DNA of 64,000 bases from Rhodoplanes tepidamans. Lineage in GTDB: Bacteria; Pseudomonadota; Alphaproteobacteria; Rhizobiales; Xanthobacteraceae. The stretch is taken from NCBI RefSeq assembly GCF_030813915.1, contig NZ_JAUSUJ010000005.1, forward strand, positions 124,001-188,000. Direction: 5' to 3'. Both the position numbers and the translations under genes were made by a program. Below the pieces are notes generated by a model. That model was not told the origin of the DNA and searched no databases. It saw nothing but the letters and a program-made list of their open reading frames with translations. Below, in pieces: positions 28,450 to 37,650 of the stretch. Position 1 is the first letter of the stretch, and each line of letters opens with the position of its first letter.

Positions 28450-30480
28450 ATGGCAGTCACCGGACGTCAGGCAGCCGAGACCCTCCTGAAGGTCTTCGGA
28501 CCTTGCCGCGTGGTGCATGTCGGACCGGGAGACGACTCGCTGGCGGTCGAGTTGCGGCTCGCCGGATGTGCGATCTGTGCTGTCGACGAACTGTCGATCC
28601 CGCCCGGTCACGACCCGATGTCGCCGGACCGGCCGGCGGCGCTGCCGCCCGACGTCGTCGTCCTCGACCTGCTGCACGGCGGCGACCCCGCTGCGGTCCT
28701 CGCCGGCATCGCCCCGCGCCTCGGCTCTCCCCGCGGATTGATGCTGCGCAGTGAAGGGGAAGACCGACGGCGGGTCGAGGCGGGCCTGTGGAAGTCCGGA
28801 TGGCGTCGTCATCCCGGAGCGATGACGGTTCACGACTATGCTAGGCTGCACGACATCGAGATGCCGGAGCTGGCATTCTACGAGCGCATCCCGCACGACG
28901 CGGCGCGTCGCTGGCCGGTCGAAGCGCTGGCGGCGGAGCGTGGGCTGCACATGGACATGCTGCGCGAAAGCGGCTGCCGCGCAGATGCGCACATCGTTCG
29001 CTACACGCTCGCCGCGACCTACATCCGACCCGGCGACACGGTCCTGGATTGCGCGTGCGGACTGGGCTACGGCACCGCCGTCATGGGCGCACTGGCACGG
29101 GCCTCGCGATTCGTCGGCGTCGACGCCGACGCCGGCGCGATCGACTATGCGACAGCCCATTACGGACGCGAGGACGTGGAATTCCGGATCGGCGACGCGG
29201 CCGCGCTCGACCGGATGGCCGACGGCTCCATCGACGTGGTCGTCTCCATGGAGACCCTGGAGCACGTCCCGGACTGGCGTGCCGCGCTCGCCGAGTTCCG
29301 GCGCGTGCTGAAGCCCGACGGACGCCTGATCGCGAGCGTTCCGGATCGCTGGGCGGACGAGACCGGACACGATCCCAATCCTTATCACTTCCACGTCTTC
29401 GACTGGCAGACGCTCGCCGGCGCCCTGAACGACGACTTCATCGTCGAGGCCAGATACCTCCAGACCGCCCCCGGCGGCGTGAAGCTGCCAGCCGCAACCC
29501 GGGTGCTGCGACGGATCGAGCTGGACGCCGACGTCGAGGCCGAATGGGTGCTGGTGGTGGCGTCCAACAACCCGTTCGCGGCCGACGAGGCCGCGTGCAG
29601 CCGCTACTCCCACCCGGCCTTCGCCAGGGCCCTCTCGGCCAGCGGCGCGGCCGTCGTCGACTTCGGCCGCGGCTACGACAATCCCTACCTGTACCGCCTG
29701 CTCGTGCAGATGGGCGAGCGGCTGACCGACGAGACGAAGCTGACGCGGCTCGCGGAGTGGGTGGCGACCTACGCGCGGGTCGGCTCCGCCGACCAGGGCG
29801 CCGGACTCTGCGTGCTCGGCTATCGGGCGTTGGAGGCCCGCAGCTGCGATGCGGCCCGCCAGATCGTGGAGCGGATCCAGGCCTACGACCAGGCGGCGGC
29901 CGCCGACCGGACGAACCCGCATGTGGCGCGCTGGCGGGTGTCCCTCGCCTTTCTGGCCGGCCGGCTGTCCGAGCTCACCGACGAGCGCGGCGCCGCGCTC
30001 GACTGGTACGGCCGGGCGTCCGAGGGAGACTGGCGCTCGTTCTCGCCCCTGCTGGCGACCAAGACGGTCGCCGCAGCGTTCTTCGCCGGGCGCTTGTGTC
30101 TCGCCGACGGCGATACGGTCGCGGCGCACCGATGGTTCGCCCGGGGGATCGCCGAGGCCCAATCCGCGGCGCAAAGCGATTTCCGCTCGATCCTCGGCGA
30201 TCCGAACGAGCCGATTCCATTCGGACTGACCGAGCTCGCCGAAGTGATCGACATGGGATCCCAATGTGCGAACGCCGTCACCGCACTGGCCCTGTGGCAG
30301 CGGGATCCGGGGCTGTTCTGGCGGCAGGTCGACATCCGGCGCTTCGGCGTCGCGTCCTGGGCTCGTGACGTCGAGAAGGACAACCAACGATTGCTCGCGA
30401 GCCTGCAGGCTGCAAACGCCAAGATCGTGGCCACACAGCGAGAGCTGATCCGTTCACGTCGAGCACCCGAATATCGGTAG
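28450..30480 (+). CDS. Large protein with tandem methyltransferase-like domains
   Basis: 676 residues. Residues 1-130 resemble a degenerate Rossmann methyltransferase (RVVHVGPGDDSLAVELRLAG, DVVVLDLLHGG). From about residue 175 a canonical SAM methyltransferase follows: motif I VLDCACGLGYGTAV, motif II FVGVDADAG, and VSMETLEHVPDW with VLKPDGRLIASVPD. The last ~280 residues are of unknown fold and end in a likely coiled coil (NQRLLASLQAANAKIVATQRE). The start is placed at MAVTGRQAAE because the upstream extension is Arg-rich and unlike a protein. The substrate is unknown; such architectures occur in surface-polysaccharide loci, but no glycosyltransferase is nearby. Confidence 0.72.
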   Translation: MAVTGRQAAETLLKVFGPCRVVHVGPGDDSLAVELRLAGCAICAVDELSIPPGHDPMSPDRPAALPPDVVVLDLLHGGDPAAVLAGIAPRLGSPRGLMLRSEGEDRRRVEAGLWKSGWRRHPGAMTVHDYARLHDIEMPELAFYERIPHDAARRWPVEALAAERGLHMDMLRESGCRADAHIVRYTLAATYIRPGDTVLDCACGLGYGTAVMGALARASRFVGVDADAGAIDYATAHYGREDVEFRIGDAAALDRMADGSIDVVVSMETLEHVPDWRAALAEFRRVLKPDGRLIASVPDRWADETGHDPNPYHFHVFDWQTLAGALNDDFIVEARYLQTAPGGVKLPAATRVLRRIELDADVEAEWVLVVASNNPFAADEAACSRYSHPAFARALSASGAAVVDFGRGYDNPYLYRLLVQMGERLTDETKLTRLAEWVATYARVGSADQGAGLCVLGYRALEARSCDAARQIVERIQAYDQAAAADRTNPHVARWRVSLAFLAGRLSELTDERGAALDWYGRASEGDWRSFSPLLATKTVAAAFFAGRLCLADGDTVAAHRWFARGIAEAQSAAQSDFRSILGDPNEPIPFGLTELAEVIDMGSQCANAVTALALWQRDPGLFWRQVDIRRFGVASWARDVEKDNQRLLASLQAANAKIVATQRELIRSRRAPEYR

Positions 30481-30627
30481 GCTCGCCGGCTTCGGCCCGG
30501 GCGCGCTCCACGTCGGCGCGAGAGGCTCGGAGTCTTCTGCCGGTTCGAGCAGCCCGGGCGCGGCCGGCACTTCGGCACCGCCGAGGCGGGATGACTTTCA
30601 TAGGAGCACGATCCCTTCCGAGAATGC

Positions 30628-31326
30628 GTGCCACATCTCGGGATCATGCTTCACCACCTGATGCCGTCCGCGCCGACCGTCTGGTTCGTGCGCCCGGTCA
30701 ACGAGGATCGAATGCTGCAACCCGATTTCGCCGAACTGGCTTGGCTGTTCACGTCCAGCAACCGCAACCGCGGCATTCTTCGCCAGAACTTCGACGAGGC
30801 GGCGCTGCTGTGGCGCGCCGTCCGCCGCAGCGCCGGCCCGATCCTGGAGATCGGACGCCGGCACGGCGGCTCGACCGCTCTGCTGCTGACCGCCGGTGCG
30901 GGCCGTCCGGTGACCAGCATCGACATCGAGCCGGCCCATCACGAGGTATGCCAGAGGCTGTTCGACCAGACCCTGCTCGCCACCCCTGAACGGCTCCATT
31001 TGATCGTCGGCGACTCGCGTGTGCCGCTGCCCGGCGCCAGTTTCGGCTTCGCCTTCATCGACGGCGACCATTCCTACGAGGGTGTGAAGGCCGACACGGC
31101 CGCCCACTGGGCCGCGCTCGAGCCGTATGGCGACAGCCCTCCGACCGTCGTCTATCACGACGCCGTGCCCAACGACGGGCTGGCCGATGTCGGCCAGCCC
31201 AATCATTGCGACGGCGTCCTGCTTCTGTGCCGGCAGTTGATGGATGCCGGAATCGCCCGTCCGGTCGCAACCGCCGGCTCCAGCCTGTGGCTGGAAAAGA
31301 TGACGGAGTTGCCGTCCGACTTCTGA
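30628..31326 (+). CDS. Class I SAM-dependent methyltransferase (Methyltransf_24-like)
   Basis: Up to 232 residues. Motif I is GPILEIGRRHGGSTALLLTA, with the acidic SAM-contact block VTSIDIEPAHHEV and the metal-site-like FAFIDGDHSYEGVKADT found in cephalosporin hydroxylase / O-methyltransferase type proteins. HDAVPNDG continues the pattern. The start is uncertain (GTG 30628, ATG 30646 or 30664). It lies downstream of the larger methyltransferase gene on the same strand, so the two may work on the same product. The substrate is unknown. Confidence 0.7.
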   Translation: MPHLGIMLHHLMPSAPTVWFVRPVNEDRMLQPDFAELAWLFTSSNRNRGILRQNFDEAALLWRAVRRSAGPILEIGRRHGGSTALLLTAGAGRPVTSIDIEPAHHEVCQRLFDQTLLATPERLHLIVGDSRVPLPGASFGFAFIDGDHSYEGVKADTAAHWAALEPYGDSPPTVVYHDAVPNDGLADVGQPNHCDGVLLLCRQLMDAGIARPVATAGSSLWLEKMTELPSDF

Positions 31327-31513
31327 GGGGGTGCCTCTCGACACGCGACGCGATTGTTTCCTGGAGATGAAGGCGCTCTTTCCGCAGCGCACACTAGTCG
31401 CCGCAGTGCAGCATAGGTATGTTTACGGGTAGACTGAACCACGCGTTCGCCGTCTCACGCACGCAGAGCGTGCGGAGACGCCTCGCACGAGGGGCTCCAG
31501 GACCGACCCGACC

Positions 31514-32167
31514 ATGATCTCGCTCGCCATCAATGCGGCGCTCGCCTTCTACGGCGCGGTCTTCCTCGCCGGCCATACGGCCTCGCAGCCCGATCCCTAC
31601 ACCGAGGCGCTGGGGTTCGCGGTGACGGGGCGGGAGAACGCCGACGTCAAGGTGGTCGACTGGTCGGCCTGCGCGTTCGAGGCGGATGGCGCCGTGATCC
31701 GGATCGGCGACATCGACCGCTCGCGGCTCGCCTTCGCGATCAAGGAGACGATGACGGGCTGGGGCCCGGTCCGGCGGGTCACCGTGACGCTGCACGGGGA
31801 CGGGCCGGTCTACGAGCGCACCGACAAGGGGCTCGACGAGGAAGGCCCGTGGGACGACGAGGCGGTGCGGATGCTCAAGCGCATCGTCAAGGAGCGCAAC
31901 CCCGAGCTGTTCCGCGACCGCAAGGTGGCGGCGCGCGACTACACGCTGACGCTCGCCACCACCGACATCGAGCGGGTGCGCCAGGACTGGACCACCGTGA
32001 TGCGCGGCTGCGTGCCGCGCCGGTCGCCGTCGCCGTCGCCGGCTCCCGCCGAGTCGAGCGCCCCCGCTCCGATCGCGGCCGCACCGGCCGCTGCGTCCCC
32101 CTGGCGGCTCGACGCCGCGACCCTGTCGGCCTGGACGGCGGCGGCCTGGACTACGCCGCCGCTCTGA
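31514..32167 (+). CDS. Hypothetical secreted protein
   Basis: 217 residues, not assigned. The N-terminus (SLAINAALAFYGAVFLAG) looks like a signal peptide. A compact domain of about 130 residues with many charged residues follows, including KGLDEEGPWDDEA and FRDRKVAARDYTL. The tail is Pro/Ala/Ser-rich (PSPSPAPAESSAPAPIAA). It overlaps the convergent TPR gene by 17 bp. It is probably periplasmic. Confidence 0.6.
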   Translation: MISLAINAALAFYGAVFLAGHTASQPDPYTEALGFAVTGRENADVKVVDWSACAFEADGAVIRIGDIDRSRLAFAIKETMTGWGPVRRVTVTLHGDGPVYERTDKGLDEEGPWDDEAVRMLKRIVKERNPELFRDRKVAARDYTLTLATTDIERVRQDWTTVMRGCVPRRSPSPSPAPAESSAPAPIAAAPAAASPWRLDAATLSAWTAAAWTTPPL

Positions 32168-33479
32168 GCGCCGTCGCCCGCGCGGCGAACAGCCGGGCGA
32201 GCGGGCTCTCCGGCTTCGCCGCGGCGCGCTCCGCCGCCAGCGCGGCGGCGAGCGCAGCGTCGCCGTCGCGCAGCGCCGCCTCGATCAGGGTGAGGTCGAT
32301 CACGTCGCGCTGGGCGTGGCTGCCGCCGAACCGGTGAGCGATGCCGCGCACCGGCCGCAGGAGCCGCACCGTGTCGGCCCAGCGGCCGTCGCCGAAGGCG
32401 ACCATCGCCTGCACGACCGGCGCACCGACCTCGCGCGTGAAGGCGGCGTTGTCGCCGGGCCCCTCCATGGCGCGCCGCTGCGCCTCGACGACGCGCGCCA
32501 CCGCCTGCGGCCGCCCGGCTCCGACGAAGGCCATCACGGCGTGCACGTCGTTGAACGCATAGAGCCCGGCCTCGGCGACCGGCTCCCAGGCGTCGGCGAT
32601 CTCGGCGAAGCGGGGACCGACGTCGATGCCGCGCAGATGCAGGCGCCACAGCATCGCCGCGGCGTCGATCATGTCGAGGATCAGACCCGAGCGGCCCGAG
32701 CGGATCGGGCCGTCATAGAGGTCCAGCACCGCGTCGATCTCGCCCCGCTCCAGGTGATAGAGGGCGAGGTGCCACCAGTTGTGCACGGCGAGGAAGTTGC
32801 CGTCGGCCCAGGCGTCCGGCTCCCGGCTCATCCAGGCGATGCCGTCGTCGTGGCGGCCCTGCATCTCCATCACGTGGGCGACGGCGTGCCGGGCCCAGGC
32901 GTCGCGCGGCTCCGCCTCGACCGCCGCCCGCCCGGCCCGCTCGGCCTCCGCATAGGCGCCGGTCTCCTCCAGGCCGAAGGCCGCCATGCCGAGCACGGCG
33001 TGATGGCCGGGCACCGCCGGCGACCACGCCGGCCGGGCCCGGGCGATGCGGTCGCGCAGCATGCGGGCGTCGCCGCGGAAGAAGTCGAGCTGGTGGCCGG
33101 CCTGGAGGGCGAGCAGGTCGCGCGGATGCGCGATGGCGACGTCCTCCAGCACCCGGGCCGCCGCGTGCCAGCGGGCGTCGGCGAGATGGGCGATCGCCGC
33201 CAGGTGGCCGCGCTCCTGCTCGGTGCCGGCGCGGTCCCGCGCCGCAGCGAGCGCGGCGCGGGCCACCGGCACACCGGCCGGCTCGGTGCCGAGCAGGTGC
33301 AGCCACGCCCTGAGGGCGTGCGCCATCACGAAGTCCGGGCTGTCGGCGAGCGCCGCGTCGACGGTGGCGACCGGGTCGTCGCGGAACAGCGCCAGCTCTC
33401 CCACGGCCTGGTCGTAGAGGCGGGCGGCGGCCTCGCTGGCGCCGCCGAGGCGATGGCCGCGGATGTCGGTGACGGTCAT
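32151..33479 (-). CDS. Tetratricopeptide-repeat protein, TTC38-like
   Basis: 442 residues with repeated helix-pair TPR-like units. The segment WARHAVAHVMEMQGRHDDGI followed by NFLAVHNWWHLALYHLE is typical of the TTC38 family found in bacteria and eukaryotes. No signal peptide or membrane helix is seen, so it is probably a cytosolic scaffold. The function of this family is not established. It diverges from the frameshifted TetR gene, which might once have controlled it. Confidence 0.75.
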   Translation of the reverse strand: MTVTDIRGHRLGGASEAAARLYDQAVGELALFRDDPVATVDAALADSPDFVMAHALRAWLHLLGTEPAGVPVARAALAAARDRAGTEQERGHLAAIAHLADARWHAAARVLEDVAIAHPRDLLALQAGHQLDFFRGDARMLRDRIARARPAWSPAVPGHHAVLGMAAFGLEETGAYAEAERAGRAAVEAEPRDAWARHAVAHVMEMQGRHDDGIAWMSREPDAWADGNFLAVHNWWHLALYHLERGEIDAVLDLYDGPIRSGRSGLILDMIDAAAMLWRLHLRGIDVGPRFAEIADAWEPVAEAGLYAFNDVHAVMAFVGAGRPQAVARVVEAQRRAMEGPGDNAAFTREVGAPVVQAMVAFGDGRWADTVRLLRPVRGIAHRFGGSHAQRDVIDLTLIEAALRDGDAALAAALAAERAAAKPESPLARLFAARATALRAAA

Positions 33480-33735
33480 GGGGGTGTCCTCTTCGACGGT
33501 CGTCCGGCGCCGGCGGCGGCCGGTCCGGCGTCTCTTTGGTCGGTACGGACCCTACCGGCGCGACCCGTCCGGCATCAGTGGACCCGTGGTACGGCCCGGT
33601 TCACGAACCCGTCAGTCGCGATTTCAACGGCTTGGCCGCCGCCGGGGGGACGGCGGCGGCCGGCGCGCCCGACCCGGCGCGCAAAGCCGCACTCGTGGTA
33701 CAGTGCGGGATCGCCGCGAACCGGAGCCCCCGCCG

Positions 33736-34373
33736 ATGTCGACAGCGATGCCGCAGACCCGCCCGCGCCGGCGCGGCGAGACGCGCGAGCGGCTGCTCGC
33801 GGTCGCCGAGGAGGCGATCCTGGCGAAGGGCTTCGCCGCCACCTCGATCGACGAGCTGATCGCCGCCACGGGCCTCACCAAGAGCGGCTTCTTCTACCAC
33901 TTCAAGGACAAGGGCGAACTCGCCAAGGCCCTGCTGCGGCGCTATCTCGACCGCGACGAGGAGATCCTCGACGGCCTGTTCGCCCGCGCCGACGCGCTCA
34001 GCGACGACCCGCTGCACGGCTACCTGATCTTCCTCAAGCTGTTCGCCGAGATGCTTGCCGACCTGCCGGGCGCCCATCCGGGCTGCCTCGCCGCCTCCTA
34101 CTGCTACCAGGAGCAGCTCTTCGACCAGGAGATCCGCGACCTCAACCGGGCCGGGGTGCTGGCCTGGCGGGCCGCTTCCGGGCCCGGCTCGACCGCATCG
34201 CCGAACGGCATCCGCCGCGGCTGCCGACCGACCTCGACGTGGTCGCCGACATGGCCGCGACCCTGGTGGAAGGCGGCATCGTGCTGTCGAAGCTGCTGCG
34301 CGATCCCGCCGTGCTGCCTGGCCAGGTCCTCGCCTACCGGGACTATGTGCGGCTCCTGTTCGGAACCGCCTGA
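33736..34373 (+). pseudogene. TetR/AcrR-family regulator interrupted by a one-base deletion
   Basis: The N-terminal HTH is intact (TSIDELIAATGLTKSGFFYH) and the ligand domain reads well to about residue 146 (NRAGVLAWRAA). Near 34174-34176 the reading frame changes. The expected continuation FRARLDRIAERHPPRLPTDL... to the stop at 34373 lies in another frame. One missing C in GCCGC-TTCCGG restores a 212-residue protein. In the actual frame the protein runs on to 34449 with a nonsense Cys/Ser/Arg-rich tail. This may be a true recent mutation or a sequencing error. Confidence 0.75.
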
Positions 34374-34478
34374 GGGCAGGCGGCCGCCGACCGGGGGCAT
34401 CGGGATCTTGCCTTTGCCGAAACGATACGCTACTGGACCGTTCCGTTAGCCGGCGAGGGGCGTCGGCGCGGAGACGCA

Positions 34479-35201
34479 ATGCCGACGCCATACACGGAGA
34501 TCCAGCCGCAGCGTCCCGGGCCGCGCAGCGGCGGCCGGCCGTCGCGCGAGGCGGCGGCCCGCATCGGCGGACGCATCCTCTCGGCGGCCAGGGCGTTGTT
34601 CCTGCGCGACGGCTTCGCGAAGACGTCGATGGACGCGATCGCCATCGAGCTGGGCATGTCCAAGCGGACCCTCTATGCGCGCTTCCCGGCCAAGTCCGAC
34701 CTGTTCGCGGCGGTCGCCGCCGACGTGCTGGAGCAGTCGCTCGCCGGCATGGCGGACCTCGACCTGCCCGGCCGGCCGCCGCGCGAGCAGATCCTCGAGG
34801 CGGCGCGCCGATTCGTGGAGACGGCGCTCGCTCCCGAGCTGGTCGCCCTCGACCGGGTCGCCACTGCCGAGGCGCGGCACGCCCCCGATCTCGCCCGCCG
34901 GGTCCACGAGCACGCCGTCGCCCGCTCGGTGGAGGTCATGGCCGGGCTCCTGTCGCGCAGCGGGCTGCTGCCGGACGCCGACCCGCAGGAGATTCACCGC
35001 GACGCCCGGCTGCTGCTGGAGTTCGTGGTCCTGCCGCCGCTGCGGGCCGCCGTGCTGGGCTTGACGGAGGCGGCCGAGGAGACCCATAGCGACGCCCTCC
35101 TGCGCCGCCGGGTCGAGATCTTCCTCGACGGCGTCGTCTCCAGGCAACACCCGGCGGCCGAGACCCGTCGGGGGTCCGATCGGACCTCCGAGCCAACGTG
35201 A
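34479..35201 (+). CDS. TetR/AcrR-family transcriptional regulator
   Basis: 240 residues. The N-terminal HTH (TSMDAIAIELGMSKRTLYAR) and the following FPAKSDLFAAV are canonical. The C-terminal part matches the TetR_C_7/AefR-like branch, including the PHD-like ARHAPDLARRVHEHAV. It ends 13 bp before the squalene-hopene cyclase gene on the same strand, so it may be co-transcribed. Whether it regulates hopanoid synthesis is inference. Confidence 0.85.
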   Translation: MPTPYTEIQPQRPGPRSGGRPSREAAARIGGRILSAARALFLRDGFAKTSMDAIAIELGMSKRTLYARFPAKSDLFAAVAADVLEQSLAGMADLDLPGRPPREQILEAARRFVETALAPELVALDRVATAEARHAPDLARRVHEHAVARSVEVMAGLLSRSGLLPDADPQEIHRDARLLLEFVVLPPLRAAVLGLTEAAEETHSDALLRRRVEIFLDGVVSRQHPAAETRRGSDRTSEPT

Positions 35202-35214
35202 ACGTGTGTGACTC

Positions 35215-37326
35215 ATGAGTGTGGTGGACGTCGAACCCGGCAGCCGGGACCTCGGCAATGTCGAGAGTGCGCTGCGGTCGGCCGTGCGGGCCGCGGCCGA
35301 CTGGCTGATCGAGCGGCAGAAGCCGGACGGCCACTGGGTCGGCCCGGCGCAGTCGAACGCCTGCATGGAGGCGCAGTGGTGCCTGGCCCTGTGGTTCCTG
35401 GGGCTCGAGGACCATCCGCTGCGCCCGCGCCTCGCCCGCGCCCTGCTCGACACCCAGCGGCCGGACGGCTCCTGGCAGATCTTCCACGGCGCCCCGAACG
35501 GCGACATCAACACCACGGTCGAGGCCTACGCGGCGCTGCGCTCGATGGGGCATCGCGACGACGAGCCGGCGCTGCGCCGCGCCCGCGCCTGGATCGCCGA
35601 CAAGGGGGGCCTGCGCAATATCCGCGTCTTCACCCGCTACTGGCTGGCGCTGATCGGCGAATGGCCGTGGGAGAAGACGCCCAACCTGCCGCCCGAGGTG
35701 GTGTGGCTGCCGCTGTGGTTTCCGTTCTCGATCTACAATTTCGCCCAGTGGGCGCGCGCCACCCTCATGCCGATCGCGGTGCTGTCGGCGCGCCGGCCGA
35801 GCCGGCCGCTGCCGCCCGAGAACCGCCTCGACGCGCTGTTCCCCGAGGGACGCGACCGGTTCGACTACGACCTCCCCCGGAAGGCCGGTGCCGGGGCATG
35901 GGACGTCTTCTTCCGCGCCGTCGACAAGGCGCTGCACGCCCTGCAGACGGCCGGTGGCCGGCTCGGCCTGTCGCTGCAGCGCGAGGCGGCGATCCGGCAC
36001 GTGCTGGAGTGGATCGTCCGCCACCAGGACGCCGACGGCGCCTGGGGCGGCATCCAGCCGCCCTGGATCTACAGCCTGATGGCGCTGCGGGTCGAAGGCT
36101 ACGGGCTGGACCATCCGGTGATCGCCAAGGGCCTCGCCGCCCTGGACGATCCGGGCTGGCGCGTCGACCGCGGCGCGGCCACCTTCATCCAGGCGACCAA
36201 CAGTCCGGTCTGGGACACCATGCTGACGCTGCTCGCCTTCGACGATGCGGCCATGGCGGACCGGCATCCGGAGGCGGTCGACAAGGCGGTGCAGTGGCTC
36301 CTCGACCGCCAGGTGCGCGTGCCCGGTGACTGGTCGGTCAAGCTGCCGGACGTGGCGCCGGGCGGCTGGCCGTTCGAATACGCCAACAACTCCTATCCCG
36401 ACACCGACGACACCGCCGTCGCCCTGATCGCCCTCGCCCCGTTCCGCCACGACCCGCACTGGCGGGCGCGCGGTATCGAGGAGGCGATCCGGCGCGGCGT
36501 CGACTGGCTGATCGCCATGCAGAGCCGGTGCGGCGGCTGGGGCGCCTTCGACAAGGACAACGACAGGCGCATCCTCACCAAAATCCCGTTCTGCGACTTC
36601 GGCGAGGCGCTCGATCCCCCGTCGGTCGACGTGACGGCCCATGTGGTCGAGGCGTTCGGCAAGCTCGGCGTCTCTCGCGAGCATCCCGCCGTGCAGCGGG
36701 CGCTGGCGTTCCTGCGCCGCGAGCAGGAGCCGGACGGCGCCTGGTTCGGTCGGTGGGGCGTCAACTACGTCTACGGCACCGGCGCCGTGCTGCCGGCGCT
36801 CGCCGCCATCGGCGAGGACATGCGCCAGCCCTGGATCGCGCGGGCCTGCGACTGGCTGGTGGCGCGCCAGCAGGACGACGGCGGCTGGGGCGAGAGCTGC
36901 GAGTCCTACATGGATGCCGCGACGGCCGGCCGCGGCGTCGCCACCGCGTCGCAGACCGCCTGGGCCCTGATGGCGCTGCTCGCCGCCGATCGCCCCGGCG
37001 ACCGCGAGGCGATCGAGCGCGGCTGCCTGTTCCTGGTCGAGCGCCAGACGCGCGGCACCTGGGAGGAGGCGCAGTACACCGGCACCGGATTCCCGGGCTA
37101 CGGAGTCGGTCAGTCGATCCGGCTCGACGACCCGCTGCTGCGCCACCGGCTGATGCAGGGCCCCGAGCTGTCGCGTGCCTTCATGCTGCGCTACGACCTC
37201 TACCGGCATTACTTCCCGCTGATGGCGCTCGGCCGGGCGCTGCGCGCGCGCCGCGGCGCGGCCGGCACCGGGTCGACGGCGCAGGCGCCGGTCAGCGCGG
37301 CCGTTCCGAGCGGCCGTAATGGCTGA
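35215..37326 (+). CDS. shc: Squalene-hopene cyclase
   Basis: 703 residues, slightly longer than the A. acidocaldarius enzyme. The protonating DxDD motif is DTDD at residues 396-399. Several QW repeats are visible (for example QDDGGWGES, QEPDGAWFGRWG). The N-terminal WLIERQKPDGHWVG and C-terminal YEEAQ-type region TWEEAQYTGTGFPG fit the family. It cyclises squalene to hopene/hopanol at the inner membrane, the first step of hopanoid synthesis. Other hpn genes (hpnCDE, hpnH) are absent here, so shc is outside a standard cluster. Confidence 0.96.
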   Translation: MSVVDVEPGSRDLGNVESALRSAVRAAADWLIERQKPDGHWVGPAQSNACMEAQWCLALWFLGLEDHPLRPRLARALLDTQRPDGSWQIFHGAPNGDINTTVEAYAALRSMGHRDDEPALRRARAWIADKGGLRNIRVFTRYWLALIGEWPWEKTPNLPPEVVWLPLWFPFSIYNFAQWARATLMPIAVLSARRPSRPLPPENRLDALFPEGRDRFDYDLPRKAGAGAWDVFFRAVDKALHALQTAGGRLGLSLQREAAIRHVLEWIVRHQDADGAWGGIQPPWIYSLMALRVEGYGLDHPVIAKGLAALDDPGWRVDRGAATFIQATNSPVWDTMLTLLAFDDAAMADRHPEAVDKAVQWLLDRQVRVPGDWSVKLPDVAPGGWPFEYANNSYPDTDDTAVALIALAPFRHDPHWRARGIEEAIRRGVDWLIAMQSRCGGWGAFDKDNDRRILTKIPFCDFGEALDPPSVDVTAHVVEAFGKLGVSREHPAVQRALAFLRREQEPDGAWFGRWGVNYVYGTGAVLPALAAIGEDMRQPWIARACDWLVARQQDDGGWGESCESYMDAATAGRGVATASQTAWALMALLAADRPGDREAIERGCLFLVERQTRGTWEEAQYTGTGFPGYGVGQSIRLDDPLLRHRLMQGPELSRAFMLRYDLYRHYFPLMALGRALRARRGAAGTGSTAQAPVSAAVPSGRNG

Positions 37327-37519
37327 AATGGCCTTCGCGGGCGGCCTGGGCGCGGGCGGACGTGATCAGGCCCTTGCTCCGGCCCTCCGGCGCCACGCGG
37401 GAGACCAGGCGCTCCAGCGCCGTGCCGCCGCAGGCCGGACAGACCGGCGTGTCGGAAGCGCGGATCAACAGTTCGACGTCCTTGTCGCAAGTCGCACAAT
37501 GATAGCCGTAGAGCGGCAT
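37292..37519 (-). CDS. FmdB-family zinc-ribbon protein
   Basis: 75 residues starting MPLYGYHCATCDKDVELL, with a second pair CPACGG to complete a Cys4 zinc ribbon (CxxC-x18-CxxC). The FmdB/CxxC_CXXC_SSSS family is widespread and was first named as a putative regulator of methanogen formamidase; its function in bacteria is not settled. The 3' end overlaps the convergent shc gene by 35 bp. Confidence 0.82.
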   Translation of the reverse strand: MPLYGYHCATCDKDVELLIRASDTPVCPACGGTALERLVSRVAPEGRSKGLITSARAQAAREGHFSHYGRSERPR

Positions 37520-37650
37520 GACGGAGGCTCCCCGTCGGCTGTGAAAGCCTGATCGTTCGACGGAATCCGACGCCTCGCCGACCCGCTCGCACGGCCGGCG
37601 CGGCGTCGTGACGGGTCTTGCAGAAATCGGACCATGTCGGCCCGCCGAGG

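Noticed and set aside
34150-34200. Programmed frameshifting in the TetR gene
   Set aside because: No slippery heptamer or downstream pseudoknot is seen; TetR genes are not known for recoding. A simple deletion fits better.
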